NCBI RefSeq assembly: GCF_005960665.1
Contig: NZ_CP040676.1
Location: 1,684,501 to 1,748,500, forward strand
Reading direction: 5' to 3'
DNA length: 64,000 bases
From: Exiguobacterium mexicanum
Lineage (GTDB): Bacteria > Bacillota > Bacilli > Exiguobacteriales > Exiguobacteriaceae
Below are positions 54,495-62,431 of this stretch, piece after piece (within the stretch, counting starts at the first letter, position 1; every line of letters starts with the position of its first letter). The notes beneath the pieces were generated by a model. The model did not search any database and was not told the DNA's origin. It worked only from the letters and a program-made list of their open reading frames with translations. A program made the position numbers and the translations under genes.

Positions 54495-55226
54495 ATGTCA
54501 AAACAGTTGTTCTATATTAAACAAGACCGAGAACTGCAACGTTTCACACTTCACGGCGTGACGCTGAGCGATGTCACCGAGGCGCTATCACTCGCTCGCC
54601 CGATGATCATCTGTCGCACGGACATAAAAGGGATGAGACAGTCGTCCCGGACCCGGTTTCGCTATATCGAGGCGCACGAACTGTCGACGTTCTCGACGAA
54701 ATACTTAAACAATCAAACAAGCTTCACTGCTATCGACTTTCCCGACTACCACCTACTCGAATCGTTATCAGACCATGAAATCGCCGAGATTTTGTTCCTC
54801 AGCCACATGGAACGAGGTTTGAAGGGGCCGTTCCTCAACTCGATTCAAAACGAGATCGCTTTCTTCAACGAGTCGAACGACCGTCACAGCAGCCTCTACA
54901 TCAGAGACTGGTCGACGATTAGCCAGTTTCTCCAAAGCGTCTTGCAAAGCAAACTCGATCGGGACATCCGTAACATCAGTTTTGTCCCCATCCCCCTCCC
55001 GGTTATCGATGAAATTTTGGCGTTGTCACCGCAAGGCTTGATCATCGATTTTGACCATACGAAACGGAGTCTATTCAATCGCCACGTGTCGATCGCCTTC
55101 TATGTCGCGGGACGTTACGAGGACATGTCCGTCCTCGAGGAAGATTTTGACGCGAAGAAGGAATCGATTGCGTTGAAGGGACAATTGACGTATCGCCGGC
55201 GCACGTGGGAGATCGAACGCTTTTGA
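54495..55226 (+). CDS. hypothetical protein, not recognised
   Basis: 243 residues, soluble, no signal peptide or membrane helix. The ATG has GAGGGG six bases upstream and TGCTAAAAT (extended -10) precedes it. It mixes charged helices with beta segments; no motif is familiar. It has its own terminator. Codon usage is like its neighbours, though the N-terminal part is slightly more AT-rich. Confidence 0.75.
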   Translation: MSKQLFYIKQDRELQRFTLHGVTLSDVTEALSLARPMIICRTDIKGMRQSSRTRFRYIEAHELSTFSTKYLNNQTSFTAIDFPDYHLLESLSDHEIAEILFLSHMERGLKGPFLNSIQNEIAFFNESNDRHSSLYIRDWSTISQFLQSVLQSKLDRDIRNISFVPIPLPVIDEILALSPQGLIIDFDHTKRSLFNRHVSIAFYVAGRYEDMSVLEEDFDAKKESIALKGQLTYRRRTWEIERF

Positions 55227-55251
55227 GTTCATCCCTGCATGAATCTTTGTC

Positions 55252-55278
55252 GAACCTGATCTCATCAGGTTCTTTTTT
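55252..55278 (+). terminator. terminator after the gene at 54495
   Basis: GAACCTGAT/ATCAGGTTC stem followed by TTTTTT. Confidence 0.88.
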
Positions 55279-55499
55279 GTTATCCCACCCATACGGATTA
55301 CACCTTAAATCCTTTAGCGATGCGCCTGTGACACTATTTTTAAAAATTGATAACAAATTGTCTTAATTTTTCGTTAAATTAAGTCTTTTCTTTTATCGCG
55401 AGGACGGTATACTAGGAATAACCTTCTGGAGGAATGGAAGGCAATATAGAGAAAGCGAGGTGAAAATCTATTCATCATGCGGATGGATAGATACACGAG
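55279..55499 (+). promoter_or_regulatory. leader region of the gene at 55500
   Basis: 220 bp, AT-rich. Contains TATACT near 55408 as a possible -10, TCTGGAGGAATGG near 55430, and a short frame ATGCGGATGG... (55477-55512, 11 codons) whose stop lies inside the start of the next gene. Confidence 0.35.
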
Positions 55500-55787
55500 A
55501 TGGAACAACTGAAAGTACAGGGAATGTCTTCGTTCACCAAGTTTGCGACGAATGGAAAAATGCTGAAACTAAAAGATGCAGTAGCCGGCGAGCAACGGAT
55601 TTCGCTTCAAGAAGCGACCAATATTCAAGTATCGATGCTCGACGAGGACCATTCGCGCTTCACTATATTCGGTCAGTCACACCCGCTCGTTGAACTGACC
55701 CTTCCTCACCATTCTTGTGAAGTGTTACATGCCTGGTTATTACACAAGTTAAAACGACAAAAAATCAAATTGGCTTCTAACGCCTAA
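55500..55787 (+). CDS. hypothetical protein, PilZ-like size but not recognised
   Basis: 95 residues from the ATG at 55500; no convincing ribosome site, so the ATG at 55524 is an alternative. An in-frame TAG lies at 55488. Basic C-terminus (LLHKLKRQKIKL). The beta-rich middle (ISLQEATNIQVSML, RFTIFGQSHPLVELTL) suggests a small barrel or PH-like fold. The ending HSCEVLHAWLLHKLKR recalls bacterial PH domains, but this is only an impression. Confidence 0.55.
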   Translation: MEQLKVQGMSSFTKFATNGKMLKLKDAVAGEQRISLQEATNIQVSMLDEDHSRFTIFGQSHPLVELTLPHHSCEVLHAWLLHKLKRQKIKLASNA

Positions 55788-55798
55788 ATGCCTAAACA

Positions 55799-55839
55799 AA
55801 CAAAGCGCGTTCCTCTTAAGAGGACGCGCTTTGTTTGTT
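55799..55839. terminator. shared terminator between the genes at 55500 and 55816
   Basis: AACAAAGCGCG and CGCGCTTTGTT pair with GTCCTCTTAAGAGGAAC internal palindromic structure; it overlaps the end of the convergent gene. Confidence 0.65.
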
Positions 55840-56007
55840 CTTCCGATAAATTGTGACGCCCCCGTGTTTCGCTTCCCCGACGACTTCAAACATCCAGCCC
55901 TTGTCGATCAACAGCGAGCGGACCGTCAAAAAATCGTCTTTTGGCACGAGTAACTCTTCGACCGAACCGTCGAGTAGTGCTTGGATCTTTTGTTCCCACT
56001 CGTTCAT
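55816..56007 (-). CDS. small hypothetical protein, last gene of the pgpA operon
   Basis: 63 residues, acidic N-terminal helix then a short beta domain (VVGEAKHGGVTIYRK). ATG overlaps the previous stop by four bases (ATGA); GAGAGGTG precedes it. Not recognised. Its place in a four-gene overlapping operon suggests a link with membrane lipid metabolism, which is inference only. Confidence 0.65.
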   Translation of the reverse strand: MNEWEQKIQALLDGSVEELLVPKDDFLTVRSLLIDKGWMFEVVGEAKHGGVTIYRKNKQSASS

Positions 56008-56537
56008 CGTGCGTCACCTCTCTCTGCTTGTTGTCGGTTCGCCCAAGCGAACAGCCGTTCACTTGTCTGCATCACATTTCCCGGTACGCATACGTCATCT
56101 GGCACGCGGGGATGCGACGTGATCGCCTCATCGATGGCGAGTATGACCGGTTCACCAAGTTCCCGTTCAAGGTAATCCGCTGCGAACGCGATCCGCTCGC
56201 GGTCTGTCGTGACACCTGCGTCGCGCAGGGCGCCTTCATAGGCCTCATCCCGCTCATTGTCCTTCATCAATACATGTCCCGATTCAAGGATGGCGAACGG
56301 GGGCTTGGCATCGACATGAAACACCTCGTAGGCTCGATAAGCCGCTTCATCACACGACAAGAGCGGCACGAAGCGGTGTTGCCCTGTCCATTTCTTCAGT
56401 TGGAACAATGTCCGCATCGCGGTGAACGATTTGGCTCCGGACGCATCCTTTTCGACCAGGATCGTCGGCGCTTCCGCCTCATCAGCCCGGTCGCGGTCCA
56501 TAAACAACCATGTTTCGACTTGTGTTACAAGAATCAA
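56004..56537 (-). CDS. hypothetical protein in the pgpA operon
   Basis: 177 residues, acidic, soluble, no known motif seen. It starts at a TTG that overlaps the stop of the PAP2 gene (TTGA), with AAGGAGG eight bases upstream, a strong site for a TTG. Segments such as TILVEKDASGAKSF and ERELGEPVILAIDEA suggest an alpha/beta fold. No function can be given. Confidence 0.7.
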   Translation of the reverse strand: MILVTQVETWLFMDRDRADEAEAPTILVEKDASGAKSFTAMRTLFQLKKWTGQHRFVPLLSCDEAAYRAYEVFHVDAKPPFAILESGHVLMKDNERDEAYEGALRDAGVTTDRERIAFAADYLERELGEPVILAIDEAITSHPRVPDDVCVPGNVMQTSERLFAWANRQQAERGDAR

Positions 56538-57118
56538 ATTTGTTTCCTCCTTACCATTTCTGACCCCGCCACGATGACAAGGGCGACGAGCCAGCCTCCG
56601 ATGACGTCACTAAAATAATGGACGTTCAAGATGACCCGGCTGAACGAGACGGCCAACGTCAGTGTGACGAGCAGAATCAAGCCGGCGACGGTCTCATTCC
56701 GTCGATAGACCAATACGGCGAGCAGTCCATACAACGCGAGTGACCCTGAGGCATGACCGCTTGGGAAACTGTACGTCGTCGCGTCGAGCGCCGCATCGAT
56801 CGACGGCCGGTCGACACCATAGATGAGTTTCAGCCCTTGCGTCACAAGTAGCGTCGTAATGACGACAATCGGTAAACGAAACGCCTCGAACCGGTCGCCC
56901 CGCCACAAAAAATAAAGCATGCCGATAAACGACAGGCCGATCAATACCTTCACGCTGCCGAGCTCGGTCACATAGACGAACAGCGGACCGGCGAGCGGGT
57001 CAAGCGTAGACGTGACGAAGCGATCAACCGGCACCACCCAACCTAAAACAACGACCACCGAGAAGAGCACGAAACTGATCGCCCCGGTGATCGCCAACAT
57101 GTTTGAGCGCGGTGTCAT
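56534..57118 (-). CDS. PAP2-family membrane phosphatase
   Basis: 194 residues and about six membrane helices. The three phosphatase motifs are complete: KLIYGVDRP, PSGH, and SRVILNVHYFSD. Members hydrolyse undecaprenyl pyrophosphate, phosphatidate or phosphatidylglycerophosphate at the outer face of the membrane. Starts in the stop codon of pgpA (TAATG), so the two are coupled. Confidence 0.9.
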   Translation of the reverse strand: MTPRSNMLAITGAISFVLFSVVVVLGWVVPVDRFVTSTLDPLAGPLFVYVTELGSVKVLIGLSFIGMLYFLWRGDRFEAFRLPIVVITTLLVTQGLKLIYGVDRPSIDAALDATTYSFPSGHASGSLALYGLLAVLVYRRNETVAGLILLVTLTLAVSFSRVILNVHYFSDVIGGWLVALVIVAGSEMVRRKQI

Positions 57119-57666
57119 TAATACAAGCCTTTCCGTTCCCGCATCTCGTCTTCGCCAAAATCGGTCATATCGCGCAAGCGGTGCGCCAAGCGTCCCGATG
57201 CGTTCGCCGCGATCGCGCCGACGAGGTCGTCCATGAACGTATGGACTTGACCATCTTCCATTTTCGTGTCGAGCTGTTTGATGATGCCGATTTTCGCTTT
57301 GTCTAAGTATCCGAACGTCGTGACGGCGATGGAACCATATGTGTTGACGGCCCCGATGGCAATCGTCTCATCGACACCGAACAAGCCCTCGTCCGATGCC
57401 ACGATTGACAACAGTGGCTCAGACAACTGTCCGCGTTCGGCGAGAATATCAAGTTCTGATCCGACGAGAATCGCATGTTGGAGCTCTCGTTTATCTAACA
57501 CGGCCTCGACCGATTCCGTGCAGTCTTTCAATGACAAGTGTGGCGAATACGGCGCCTGCATTTGATAGACGATCTCGGCGATCGATTCAATCGATACGCC
57601 CCGTTCAATCAAGCGAGCCCGTGCGGCCTCGCGTACGTCTCGTGAGTGTGGTACATGTTTCATCAT
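57118..57666 (-). CDS. pgpA: phosphatidylglycerophosphatase A family protein
   Basis: 182 residues, resembling the YutG/PgpA group of Bacillales: YQMQAPYSPHLSLKDCTESVEAVLDKRE and the acidic motif TFMDDLVGAIAAN. It would make phosphatidylglycerol from its phosphate. Two adjacent ATGs; the only Shine-Dalgarno-like GGGAG is buried in a hairpin (GCGGGA-GTGT-TCCCGC, about 57670-57686) directly upstream, which may control translation. First gene of the four-gene operon. Confidence 0.8.
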   Translation of the reverse strand: MMKHVPHSRDVREAARARLIERGVSIESIAEIVYQMQAPYSPHLSLKDCTESVEAVLDKRELQHAILVGSELDILAERGQLSEPLLSIVASDEGLFGVDETIAIGAVNTYGSIAVTTFGYLDKAKIGIIKQLDTKMEDGQVHTFMDDLVGAIAANASGRLAHRLRDMTDFGEDEMRERKGLY

Positions 57667-57669
57667 CTA

Positions 57670-57741
57670 GGCGGGAACACTCCCGCTACACATCCTTTCA
57701 TCTCGAGAAGGTTTCTCCCGAAGTACTCAACCTCTATTATA
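57670..57741 (-). promoter_or_regulatory. pgpA leader: -10 box and two hairpins
   Basis: TATAAT at 57736-57741 (minus), then a hairpin GAGAA-ACC-TTCTC and a second GCGGGA/TCCCGC just before the start. The -35 (TAGTCT) is weak. Confidence 0.45.
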
Positions 57742-57836
57742 CTGAAAACTCGAAAAAAAGACTAAGCCCGCTTTGACTTCATTCAATAAATCGGTCATCA
57801 TAAAAAAGTAGACCACTTTATAAAGGGGGAACTGGA

Positions 57837-58346
57837 ATGAAGATTGGGGTAGTCTTATTTCCATCAAAACAAGTTCAAGATTTCGCCAACTCGTATCGGA
57901 AGCGGTACGATACGAAGTACGCCTTGATTTCACCACACGTGACAATCAAGGAACGCACGGAGATTAACGAAGCCGATTTACCGAAAGTGCTCGAGTATTT
58001 GCAACAAGTCGCGGACTCGACCAAACCGATCCAATTAAAAATCGATGGGGTCCGCTCGTTCGCACCGACGAACAACGTCCTCTACTTAAAAGTGTTGCCG
58101 ACGCGCGAACTGTCAGCGCTCCAAGACAAGCTCCACGAGGGGCTTCTCAACCAGCCTCCCAAATACGAGTTTCTCCCGCACATCACCATCGGGCAAGATT
58201 TGACCGATGCCGAACTGTTCGACGTGCTCGAACGGATGCGCATGGAGCAAGTTCATTTCGAGGAAACGGTCAACCGTATGGCCGTCATGTATGAGCTCGA
58301 AAACGAAACATGGAACGTCTATGAGACGTTCCGGTTCCGCGGATAA
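57837..58346 (+). CDS. yjcG: 2H phosphoesterase YjcG
   Basis: 169 residues. Two HxT motifs, SPHVTIKER (near 34) and LPHITIGQD (near 117), mark the 2H (LigT-like) phosphoesterase superfamily; the whole sequence fits YjcG. These act on cyclic phosphate ends of RNA or nucleotides; the real substrate is not known. AAAGGGGG precedes the ATG. Confidence 0.88.
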   Translation: MKIGVVLFPSKQVQDFANSYRKRYDTKYALISPHVTIKERTEINEADLPKVLEYLQQVADSTKPIQLKIDGVRSFAPTNNVLYLKVLPTRELSALQDKLHEGLLNQPPKYEFLPHITIGQDLTDAELFDVLERMRMEQVHFEETVNRMAVMYELENETWNVYETFRFRG

Positions 58347-58348
58347 GA

Positions 58349-58537
58349 TTACACGCTCCGGTCGACAAATCGACCGGGGCTGTTTTGTTGTTCGGCTTCT
58401 AGCCATTCTTCTTGGCGCGGCCGGATTCGTTGGACACGCTGAATCCGCGTGACCGGCTCGATATTCGCCCGTTCTGTCGGTTGAACTTGGCGATTTCCAT
58501 ATTGGACGACCGTGAAATCAATCTGATAAGGACCCAT
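58349..58537 (-). CDS. small hypothetical protein with perfect ribosome site
   Basis: 62 residues, Arg/Gln-rich (IQRVQRIRPRQEEW). AAGGAGGTTGGATC directly precedes the ATG, an almost ideal site, which argues that this is real although the sequence is unfamiliar. A hairpin CCGGTCGA/TCGACCGG lies over its last codons and may terminate yjcG on the other strand. Confidence 0.65.
   Translation of the reverse strand: MGPYQIDFTVVQYGNRQVQPTERANIEPVTRIQRVQRIRPRQEEWLEAEQQNSPGRFVDRSV
58355..58384 (+). terminator. yjcG terminator
   Basis: GCTCCGGTCGA/TCGACCGGGGC stem followed by TGTTTTGTTG. Confidence 0.65.
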
Positions 58538-58589
58538 GATCCAACCTCCTTCACAGGTCCTTACCCGAAATCAGGTCGGAATAATACAA

Positions 58590-58614
58590 AAAAGAGCGCA
58601 TCGCTGCGCCCTTC
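58590..58614 (-). terminator. fabI terminator
   Basis: Short stem GCGCA/TGCGC with flanking pairs, followed by TTTTTTG on the minus strand. Confidence 0.6.
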
Positions 58615-58622
58615 CCCTATAT

Positions 58623-59396
58623 TTACAAAATATGATAACCGCTGTCGACGTGGATGACTTCTCCTGTCACACCGCTGCTCATGCTCGATAACAAGAACAA
58701 GCCCGTCGAGGCCACTTCTTCTGCCGAGACGTTGCGACGCAGTGGCGCCTTCTGTTCAAGCTCAGACAAAATGCTGTTAAAGTCGCCGACACCTTTGGCC
58801 GATAACGTGCGAATCGGTCCTGCCGAGATCGCGTTAACGCGGACGCCGTGAGGTCCGTACTCGTTCGCCAAGTATTTAACGCTCGAGTCGAGGGCTGCTT
58901 TTGCGACACCCATCAAGTTGTAGTTCGGGACGACGCGCTCACCGCCGAGGTACGTGAGTGTGATGACCGAAGCGTCTTCTGCGAAATACGGCTTGGCCGC
59001 TTTGACGACTGCTGTCAAACTGTACGCCGAAATGTCGAGCGCTTGCGCGAACTGCCCGCGCGTCATTTCCGAGAATTCGCCGCGTAGTGCTTCTTTGTCA
59101 GCGAATGCGATTGAATGGACGATTCCTTGAATCGGCCCTGCTTGTTCGTGAATCATACGGAACGTCGTATCGATCGCTTCGTCGTTCGTGACGTCGCATT
59201 CTAAAAGTAGGGCCTCTCCGTTCAAATCGGCCGCAAGCGACTCAAGACCTGATTTGAAGCGTTCGGCCGCATACGTAAGGACGAGCTTCGCACCTGCCGC
59301 GTCGAGCGTCTTCGCGATCGCCCATGCGATCGAGCGTTTATTGGCAATTCCCATGACGACATACGTCTTATTCGTTAACGTTGGATAGATTGACAT
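58623..59396 (-). CDS. fabI: enoyl-[acyl-carrier-protein] reductase FabI
   Basis: 257 residues, short-chain dehydrogenase family. NAD(P)-binding GIANKRSIAWAIAKTL, and the catalytic Tyr-(N6)-Lys arrangement in NYNLMGVAKAALDSS with upstream Tyr in LTYLGGERVVPNY. It performs the last reduction of fatty acid elongation and is the target of triclosan-type inhibitors. AGGGGAG precedes the ATG. A FapR-like operator lies in its leader. Confidence 0.95.
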   Translation of the reverse strand: MSIYPTLTNKTYVVMGIANKRSIAWAIAKTLDAAGAKLVLTYAAERFKSGLESLAADLNGEALLLECDVTNDEAIDTTFRMIHEQAGPIQGIVHSIAFADKEALRGEFSEMTRGQFAQALDISAYSLTAVVKAAKPYFAEDASVITLTYLGGERVVPNYNLMGVAKAALDSSVKYLANEYGPHGVRVNAISAGPIRTLSAKGVGDFNSILSELEQKAPLRRNVSAEEVASTGLFLLSSMSSGVTGEVIHVDSGYHIL

Positions 59397-59411
59397 CGTA
59401 AACTCCCCTTT

Positions 59412-59428
59412 TTAGTACCTGGTTATAA
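59412..59428. promoter_or_regulatory. FapR-like operator upstream of fabI
   Basis: TTAGTACCTGGTTATAA closely resembles the FapR box (TTAGTACCTGGTNNTAA type) found before fatty acid synthesis genes. It lies 16 bp upstream of the fabI start, downstream of the -10. Confidence 0.65.
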
Positions 59429-59439
59429 CATCTGTTATC

Positions 59440-59468
59440 AGATTACAGAATGGTGTCTGTTTTGTCAA
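59440..59468 (-). promoter_or_regulatory. fabI promoter
   Basis: Consensus TTGACA (59463-59468), 17-bp spacer, TAATCT (59440-59445). Confidence 0.55.
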
Positions 59469-59545
59469 CTAGCGCGTAACGTATTGCGATTTTTTTAACT
59501 TACGGTAAGATAAAATACGTATAGAAAGGGTGAGACGACTTCATC

Positions 59546-60712
59546 ATGAACCGCATTCAATCTTATTTAAGAAGTTTAGACACGACACTTTTGACAATCG
59601 TCTTTTTCTTGATGGTCATAAGCCTTGGCGCCATTTACACGGCACAACCGATGTTGCCGACACGATTACAACATATCAACTTCGCATTCGATCAAGGAAT
59701 CCGTTACATCATCGGGTTCGTGGCCATGTTCGCCATCATGACGATCGAGTACGAACAGTTGCGAAAAATTCACTGGTATCTCTATTCCTTCGGGCTCTTG
59801 CTGCTAGTGGGCTTGATACCGCTCCGGGATACGACACTCGTTCCAAACATCAACGGGGCGTACGGCTGGTACAACGTGCCAGGTTTCAGTTTTCAACCGG
59901 CCGAATTCATGAAGTTGTTTTTGCTCATCTCCATGGCTACGATCGTCTACGACCATAATAAACGCTACGGCTCATCCCAACAGGACACATGGCTGTTAAT
60001 GAAGCTCGTCCTACTCGCCATTCCGCCGCTCGGACTGATTGTGACGCAACCGGATTTAGGGACCGGGCTGGTTCTCATCACGATGCTCGGGGCCATCATC
60101 ATCGTCTCCGGAATCGGCTGGAAATGGTTGCTCGGTCTGTTCAGCGCCGCTGCCGTGACGATCGGCGGTTTCATGTACTTGTTCTTCTCCCATTTCGAGG
60201 TGTTGCAAAGCTTTGTTCCGGGACACGCCTTGAATCGATTCCAAGCGTGGATTTATCCGTATGAGTATTCCGACGACTTGGCGTTCCAATTGATTAAATC
60301 GCTTCAGGCGATCGGGTCCGGTCAAATGTTCGGGGCCGGGTACGGTCAAGGTTTGGTCTATTTGCCGGAGTCGCAGACCGACTTCATTTTCGCCGTCATC
60401 GCTGAACATTATGGGTTCATCGGTGCGGCCATCGTGATAATCGTCTTCTTCCTGTTCTTATACCGGATGATTCATATCGCGCTTGAGGCAAGCAGTCCGT
60501 TCGGCAGTTACATCGTGACCGCAGTCATCGCCATGTTCACGTTCCAAATTTTCCAGAACATCGGCATGACGATCGGTGTCCTTCCAATCACCGGTCTGAC
60601 GTTACCGTTCATCAGTTACGGCGGGACCGGGATCATCATGAACATGATTGCCATCGGCCTCGTCATGAACGTCGCGTCGAAATCAAAATCGTATATGTTC
60701 GACGACGATTGA
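59546..60712 (+). CDS. rodA: SEDS-family peptidoglycan polymerase, RodA type
   Basis: 388 residues, about ten membrane helices. SEDS signatures: GFSFQPAEFMKLF, TQPDLGTGLVLI and FISYGGTGIIMNM. The length, the W-Y-N-V-P loop and TQPDLGT fit RodA, which polymerises lipid II along the cell side wall with MreB and a class B PBP. Distinct from the FtsW copy at 16582. The ribosome site GGGTGAG is 11 bases upstream. Confidence 0.9.
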   Translation: MNRIQSYLRSLDTTLLTIVFFLMVISLGAIYTAQPMLPTRLQHINFAFDQGIRYIIGFVAMFAIMTIEYEQLRKIHWYLYSFGLLLLVGLIPLRDTTLVPNINGAYGWYNVPGFSFQPAEFMKLFLLISMATIVYDHNKRYGSSQQDTWLLMKLVLLAIPPLGLIVTQPDLGTGLVLITMLGAIIIVSGIGWKWLLGLFSAAAVTIGGFMYLFFSHFEVLQSFVPGHALNRFQAWIYPYEYSDDLAFQLIKSLQAIGSGQMFGAGYGQGLVYLPESQTDFIFAVIAEHYGFIGAAIVIIVFFLFLYRMIHIALEASSPFGSYIVTAVIAMFTFQIFQNIGMTIGVLPITGLTLPFISYGGTGIIMNMIAIGLVMNVASKSKSYMFDDD

Positions 60713-60713
60713 A

Positions 60714-60751
60714 AAACAGTCCCGCGCTCAGCTGAGTGCGGGACTGTTTGT
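60714..60751. terminator. shared terminator between rodA and yjbO
   Basis: AACAGTCCCGC-CTCA pairs with TGAG-GCGGGACTGTT; T-rich on the plus strand. Confidence 0.88.
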
Positions 60752-60752
60752 A

Positions 60753-61619
60753 TTATGCTTCAAGTCGAAAATCATGCGGGTATGTCGCCTCAATGACGAG
60801 TCTCTCGCCCGTCATCGGGTGGCAAAACGTCGCCGAGGCGCTGTGGAGCGCGTGACGGTCGAGTACGGTCTTACCACCGTACATCGTATCCCCGAGGAGC
60901 GGATGCCCGATATGGCGCAGATGGACGCGGATTTGATGCGTCCGTCCGGTCTCGAGGGCGATCGTCAGCGCTGTATATGCCTCGTGCGGCTCTACTTCGA
61001 GAATATGGGTCACGGCGTGCTGTCCGTCTACCGTCACGATTCGTTCCATGATTGAATCCGGGGCACGGCCGATGGGAGCGTCAATCGTCTGTGGCGAAAC
61101 CTCACCTTCGACGAGAGCGAGATACGTCCGTGACAAGCCCCCGGTCTGTTGCAATTCACTGAACCGATGGTGCACGTACGCATATTTTGCGAACAAGACG
61201 ACGCCGCTCGTGTCACGATCGAGTCGATTGATGACGTGAATCGCCGACTGTAATCCGATTCGCTCGTAATATCCGAGCACCGCATTGGCAAGCGTGTCGT
61301 CGGGATGAAGCCGGGACGGGATCGTCGCGATCCCAGCCGGTTTATCGACGGCGAGCAAATAGTCGTCCTCAAACAGGATCGTGAGCGGGCGTGACGAGCG
61401 GACCATCGTCTCCGCCGGCTGTTCGACCGGGAAATGGACCGTCACATCATCTCCTTCGCTGATGTCATAACGTACCGTCCGCGGCTCTCCGTTGACGAGG
61501 ATGAGCCCCCCTTGTTTGATTTGGGTCAACATCTTGCGCGAGATGCCGCAGTCTGTCATTAAAAAATCGCGCAGCGGGACGTTCGCCCCCGCGACGCGAT
61601 GCAATGTGAATCCGTACAT
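60753..61619 (-). CDS. yjbO: RluA-family pseudouridine synthase YjbO
   Basis: 288 residues. S4-like N-terminal domain (FLMTDCGISRKMLTQIKQGGLILVNGEP), then the catalytic domain with Asp in VINRLDRDTSGVVLFAK (HRLD motif, here NRLD) and the C-terminal GRTHQIRVHLRHIGHPLLGD. It modifies rRNA or tRNA uridines; the site is unknown. Three bases from nadF, as in B. subtilis. Confidence 0.92.
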   Translation of the reverse strand: MYGFTLHRVAGANVPLRDFLMTDCGISRKMLTQIKQGGLILVNGEPRTVRYDISEGDDVTVHFPVEQPAETMVRSSRPLTILFEDDYLLAVDKPAGIATIPSRLHPDDTLANAVLGYYERIGLQSAIHVINRLDRDTSGVVLFAKYAYVHHRFSELQQTGGLSRTYLALVEGEVSPQTIDAPIGRAPDSIMERIVTVDGQHAVTHILEVEPHEAYTALTIALETGRTHQIRVHLRHIGHPLLGDTMYGGKTVLDRHALHSASATFCHPMTGERLVIEATYPHDFRLEA

Positions 61620-61622
61620 CGG

Positions 61623-62420
61623 TTACTTCCCTTCCTCAATGAACGATTCCCGGACCCGTCGCCAAAATGGGAACGGGCGGAACCGGGCAAATGTCACTTT
61701 TTCTTTCGCGACCGCACAGCGAATCGAGCGCACGTTCGACCACGACAATGCTTCTTGGTGATCGAACGCGAGTTCGAATTCTGTTTTCGTGTGCGGCTCG
61801 ATCTTCACTTGATGATGCTTCGGCAACAAGAGCGGTGAACCGATCGTCCGGTACACCAAGTTATTGATTGACGCCATCTCCGTCACTTGGATTGCTTCAA
61901 TCGACGGATGGACGATGGCACCCCCGAGTGCTTTGTTATAGGCTGTCGACCCGGATGGTGTCGAAATACATAACCCGTCACCGCGGAACGTCTCGAAATA
62001 ATCGTCGCGAATCGACAAGTCACAGACGAGCGTACGTTTATAGTTTTTAATCGTACACTCGTTCATGGCGAGTTGTCGTTCGGTCGTCCCGTCCTCGTAA
62101 TCGATGAGCACCTCGACGAGCGGATAAGACACCGGTTCGAACGATTCGCTCGTGATCATTTCCGTCAACTCGTCGAGCTCGTCTGGTTGCCAGTCGGCGT
62201 AAAAACCGAGATGGCCCGTATGAATCCCGACGAGCAGCGTATCATCGAGCCGGTCGATATATTCGTGGAACGCTTGGAGCATCGTCCCATCCCCACCGAC
62301 CGAGACGACGATCCGCGGCTCTTTCGAGACCGAATGCCCCGCTTCGGTCAATTTATTCGTCAACTCGCGCGCAATATCGGCCGAACGCGCGTCTCCCCGT
62401 GCTACAATCGCAAACTGCAT
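61623..62420 (-). CDS. nadF: NAD kinase
   Basis: 265 residues. The kinase motif VVSVGGDGTMLQAFHEY (near 44) and the Gly/Ser-rich STPSGSTAYNKALGG (near 155) are characteristic. It phosphorylates NAD to NADP. It lies between relQ and yjbO in the conserved order. Confidence 0.96.
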   Translation of the reverse strand: MQFAIVARGDARSADIARELTNKLTEAGHSVSKEPRIVVSVGGDGTMLQAFHEYIDRLDDTLLVGIHTGHLGFYADWQPDELDELTEMITSESFEPVSYPLVEVLIDYEDGTTERQLAMNECTIKNYKRTLVCDLSIRDDYFETFRGDGLCISTPSGSTAYNKALGGAIVHPSIEAIQVTEMASINNLVYRTIGSPLLLPKHHQVKIEPHTKTEFELAFDHQEALSWSNVRSIRCAVAKEKVTFARFRPFPFWRRVRESFIEEGK

Positions 62421-62431
62421 GCCTTGGCCCC

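Noticed and set aside
55460-55693. 77-codon GTG frame overlapping the gene at 55500
   Set aside because: No ribosome site and unlikely composition; the frame starting at 55500 is better.
57667-57741. T-box riboswitch before pgpA
   Set aside because: The conserved T-box antiterminator sequence is absent and pgpA is not an aminoacylation or amino acid gene.
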